Positions 4,658-6,287 of a stretch of DNA of 6,287 bases are shown here, piece by piece. The position numbers and the translations under genes were made by a program. The DNA is from Pseudomonadota bacterium (lineage in GTDB: Bacteria > Pseudomonadota > Gammaproteobacteria > Burkholderiales > Thiobacillaceae). A model generated the notes under the pieces. That model made no database searches. It was not told the DNA's origin and saw only the letters and a list, made by a program, of their open reading frames with translations. Positions within the stretch are counted from its first letter, which is position 1; the number at the start of each line of letters is the position of its first letter. The stretch spans positions 1 to 6,287 of the forward strand of contig JAJZRT010000239.1 in assembly GCA_021802595.1 (NCBI GenBank), written 5' to 3'.

Positions 4658-5038
4658 ATGAAGACCCTCTACGCCCTGGTCGCCTCCCCCTTCTCCCCCC
4701 ATTTTCCCGACCTGTATCGCGAGCTGGAGATCGCGGCCGAGCGCTTCGATTCCGCCCGCAACCTGCATCGTGCCTTGCAGAAGCAGCCACCTGATTTCTT
4801 CCTGGGCGAGTTCATCTATGGCTGGGGCAACGACTATGCAGGGAATACCGTATCGAATTTGGATGTCAGCCTGAGAACCCTGCAAGCCGCGGCACCGCAG
4901 GCAAAGATCATTGTGGTCATGCAGCCCAGCCAGGAAGCCCACATCGGCAAGCTGCTGGAGCTGTTTCCCGTCGACGCCGTGCTGAAATATCCGGTCACCG
5001 AGGAACAGATGCGGGTGGCCTTGCAGACCGCGGCGTAA
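4658..5038 (+). CDS. degenerate receiver-like (REC-fold) protein
   Basis: The length (126 aa) and the alternating strand/helix pattern match a single response-regulator receiver domain. Candidate strands are LYALVAS (4-10), DFFLGEF (46-52), AKIIVVM (about 86-92) and VDAVLKYPV (105-113). The hallmark residues are not standard. The acidic pair after strand 1 is missing (ASPFSP). Where PDLVLLD normally ends in the phosphorylated Asp, this protein reads PDFFLGE, with Glu51. The conserved Thr/Ser after strand 4 is absent. The Lys-Pro of strand 5 becomes Lys110-Tyr-Pro. It is therefore probably not phosphorylated and may be a pseudo-receiver used for protein-protein contact. There is no DNA-binding output. 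The gene has its own space, with a terminator upstream and the Pho-box promoter of the next operon downstream. Start 4658 is the only sensible ATG; the ATG at 4641 runs into a stop after three codons. Confidence 0.65.
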   Translation: MKTLYALVASPFSPHFPDLYRELEIAAERFDSARNLHRALQKQPPDFFLGEFIYGWGNDYAGNTVSNLDVSLRTLQAAAPQAKIIVVMQPSQEAHIGKLLELFPVDAVLKYPVTEEQMRVALQTAA

Positions 5039-5112
5039 ACCCCTGCGCGCGGCTGCGCGTTTGATCGCGCTGAACGATCCCATGTGACAAACGGTTTACG
5101 CCGGACTACCGG

Positions 5113-5146
5113 CTGTCATCAGACTTTCACACGCGAAAGCTATAAA
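5113..5146 (+). promoter_or_regulatory. Pho box (PhoB site) with -10 element
   Basis: CTGTCAT (5113-5119), a 4-nt spacer, then CTTTCAC (5124-5130) match the two 7-bp direct repeats of the PhoB box (consensus CTGTCAT, 4 nt, CTGTCAT/C). Exactly 10 nt later is TATAAA (5141-5146), the same geometry as the E. coli phoA promoter, where the Pho box replaces the -35 element. Transcription would start near 5153, leaving a leader of about 20 nt before the TTG start at 5173. This predicts activation of the ABC-uptake operon under phosphate limitation. Confidence 0.7.
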
Positions 5147-5172
5147 ACCCGGATTTCCCGGGAGACGACATC

Positions 5173-6192
5173 TTGAAGCGACTGCTGCCGATCGGCCTCA
5201 TACTGCTCGTGTTGGCGGCAGCCGCCGGCTGGATGCTGTGGCCGCGGGGTCCGCACGGTCTGGTGCTCTACAGTGCCGTCGACTACGGCGACGAAGTGGC
5301 CAAGGCGTTCACCCGCGCCACAGGCATTCCCGTGACCGTCGTGGACCTCTCTACGGGTGCCTTGCTCGCGCGGGTCTCCGCCGAGGGCAACCGCCCGGGA
5401 TGGACGCTGGCCTGGTTCGATGGCAACGAGGCGGCGGCGGGCCTGGACCACGCCCACCTGGTCGCGCGGGACACGGTGCCCGAATTGCCCTGGACGCCGC
5501 TGGGCCGCAAGCTGGTGCCTGCCGACGGCAGCTACACGCCCACCGGACTGACCCTTGCCGGCGCCTTCACCTATCGTCCCTCTGTGCTCCAGGATCCGCC
5601 CCGCAGCTGGTCCGACCTGCAAAACCCGGCGCTGCGCGGCGCCATCGGCATGAACAATCCCGCCATCTCGGGACCGATGTTCCCCATGCTGGCGGGCATG
5701 CTGTCCCAGGGGGGAGGCTGGCCGGCCGGCAAATCCTACGTGCTGGGCCTGAAGGCCAACGGTCTGCACGTCTATCCGAAGAATGCCAACACGCTGGCGG
5801 CGCTCAAGGCCGGCGACATCAAGGTTGCCATCACCCAGTCGTCGGCGGCCTGGAACATGGCCGCCCATGATCCTAGCCTGCGGGTGGTGATACCCAAGCC
5901 TGCCTTCGCCCTGCCCAGCGTCATCGTGGTGGCGGCAGGTGTGCCGAACAAGGTGCGGCAGGAGGCCGAGCGGTTCATCCGCTTCGCCATGGCGCCGGCG
6001 ACCCAGCGTCTGCGCATGGCCGACAGCGAGGGCGACAGCCTCTACTGGCCGCTCACCAGCGACGCGCCCGCACCGAACAAGCTGCTGCCGTCCCTCGACG
6101 GCATCGACGTGGAAGCGCTGCCCGCCGGCCTCTGGGGTGCCCTGGAGGCGCAGGTGAACAGCTGGTTCAGCCGCGCCGTAGCAGGCCAGTGA
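5173..6192 (+). CDS. ABC-uptake periplasmic substrate-binding protein, probably for a phosphonate
   Basis: This 339-aa family-1 solute-binding protein (COG1840 type) captures a small molecule in the periplasm for an inner-membrane ABC importer. The N-terminus has two basic residues and a hydrophobic stretch (4-21) for export, with no lipobox cysteine. Family landmarks are LYSAVDYG (32-39), the STGALLAR loop (60-67), WFDG (81-84) and GMNNPAISGP (159-168). The double tyrosine that binds iron in FbpA/FutA proteins is not seen where expected (SSAAWNMAAH), which argues against ferric iron. Together with the Pho box just upstream, the best guess is a phosphorus compound such as 2-aminoethylphosphonate (PhnS/AepX-like), though the substrate is not proven. 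The start is TTG at 5173 with GGAG at 5161-5164, 8 nt before it. No in-frame ATG lies before the signal sequence. The stop overlaps the following permease start by 4 nt, so the two are translationally coupled. Confidence 0.8.
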   Translation: MKRLLPIGLILLVLAAAAGWMLWPRGPHGLVLYSAVDYGDEVAKAFTRATGIPVTVVDLSTGALLARVSAEGNRPGWTLAWFDGNEAAAGLDHAHLVARDTVPELPWTPLGRKLVPADGSYTPTGLTLAGAFTYRPSVLQDPPRSWSDLQNPALRGAIGMNNPAISGPMFPMLAGMLSQGGGWPAGKSYVLGLKANGLHVYPKNANTLAALKAGDIKVAITQSSAAWNMAAHDPSLRVVIPKPAFALPSVIVVAAGVPNKVRQEAERFIRFAMAPATQRLRMADSEGDSLYWPLTSDAPAPNKLLPSLDGIDVEALPAGLWGALEAQVNSWFSRAVAGQ

Positions 6193-6287
6193 CGGCAACA
6201 CTGCGGCGCGCCGCCCGTCACGCCCGCACTGCGGTGCCGCTGCTGCTGTTTGCCGCGCTGTTCATCTATCCCATCGCCCGCCTGCTG
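6189..6287 (+). CDS. ABC transporter permease, N-terminal part, cut by window end
   Basis: A GTG start overlaps the stop of the binding-protein gene in the sequence GTGA. The 33 visible codons begin VTATLRRAARHARTAVPLLL, followed by FAALFIYPIARLL. That is an arginine-rich cytoplasmic start leading into a first membrane helix with the F.YPI..LL pattern common to permeases of iron/phosphonate-type importers. It should form the membrane channel for the upstream binding protein, with an ATPase gene expected beyond the window. The 4-nt overlap indicates one transcript, under the Pho-box promoter. Confidence 0.75.
   Translation, partial: MTATLRRAARHARTAVPLLLFAALFIYPIARLL

Noticed and set aside
5044..5064. 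GC-rich possible hairpin after the receiver-like gene, considered as a terminator
   Set aside because: The stem is only about 4 bp of alternating GC and is followed by just three T residues.
5140..6201. 353-codon minus-strand frame opposite the binding-protein gene
   Set aside because: Shadow of the substrate-binding protein. Its composition (Arg/Gly/His-rich) is typical of antisense reading of high-GC genes.
1..6287. Defence system, toxin-antitoxin pair or CRISPR array
   Set aside because: No spaced repeat series and no recognisable nuclease, toxin/antitoxin or ATPase. The small genes at 2420 and 3066 are separated by about 450 bp and do not look like a pair.

Overview
The window reads as a high-GC proteobacterial chromosome, most likely a betaproteobacterium or close relative. 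The support is the strongly G/C-biased third positions from about 3490 onward, an RlmN-family enzyme of the type I associate with Rhodocyclales/Nitrosomonadales genomes, a PDC-sensor protein, and an E. coli-like PhoB box. The taxon is an inference. No tRNA, rRNA, CRISPR array or complete transposase was seen.

Left part (1-1373): an AT-richer gene (178-930) encodes a predicted exported ClpP-fold protein. A 15-bp perfect direct repeat lies on either side of it (18-32 and 1052-1066). The gene is followed by about 440 bp of gene fragments, including a 35-bp copy of the start of the rlmN-like gene found farther right (34 of 35 bases identical) and what looks like the tail of a minus-strand membrane protein.

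Middle part (1374-3492): a stand-alone PDC/Cache sensor protein (1374-2315), a small four-cysteine protein (2420-2614), a second and longer remnant of the rlmN-like 5' end (2685-2774), and an unrecognised 85-aa helical protein (3066-3323) with a strong intrinsic terminator. REP-like repeats are scattered between them (2329-2357, 2837-2897, 3401-3431), plus a GC-rich palindrome (3437-3451). The region looks like an accessory-gene hotspot just upstream of the rlmN-like gene.

Right part (3493-6287): ordinary high-GC chromosome. It holds a complete RlmN/Cfr-family radical-SAM RNA methyltransferase (3493-4515), a terminator, a degenerate receiver-like protein (4658-5038), and the start of an ABC-uptake operon. 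That operon comprises a substrate-binding protein with a TTG start (5173-6192) and, overlapping by 4 nt, the first 33 codons of a permease (6189 to the window end). A near-consensus Pho box sits exactly 10 nt upstream of a TATAAA -10 hexamer in front of it. This suggests phosphate-starvation control and therefore a phosphorus substrate, such as a phosphonate like 2-aminoethylphosphonate, rather than iron.

The most notable structure is that the first codons of the rlmN-like gene occur three times in 2.5 kb. One copy differs mainly at silent positions, as if it came from a relative's functional gene, and another copy ends on the first base of the direct repeat. Repeated insertion or recombination at the 5' end of this gene would explain it.
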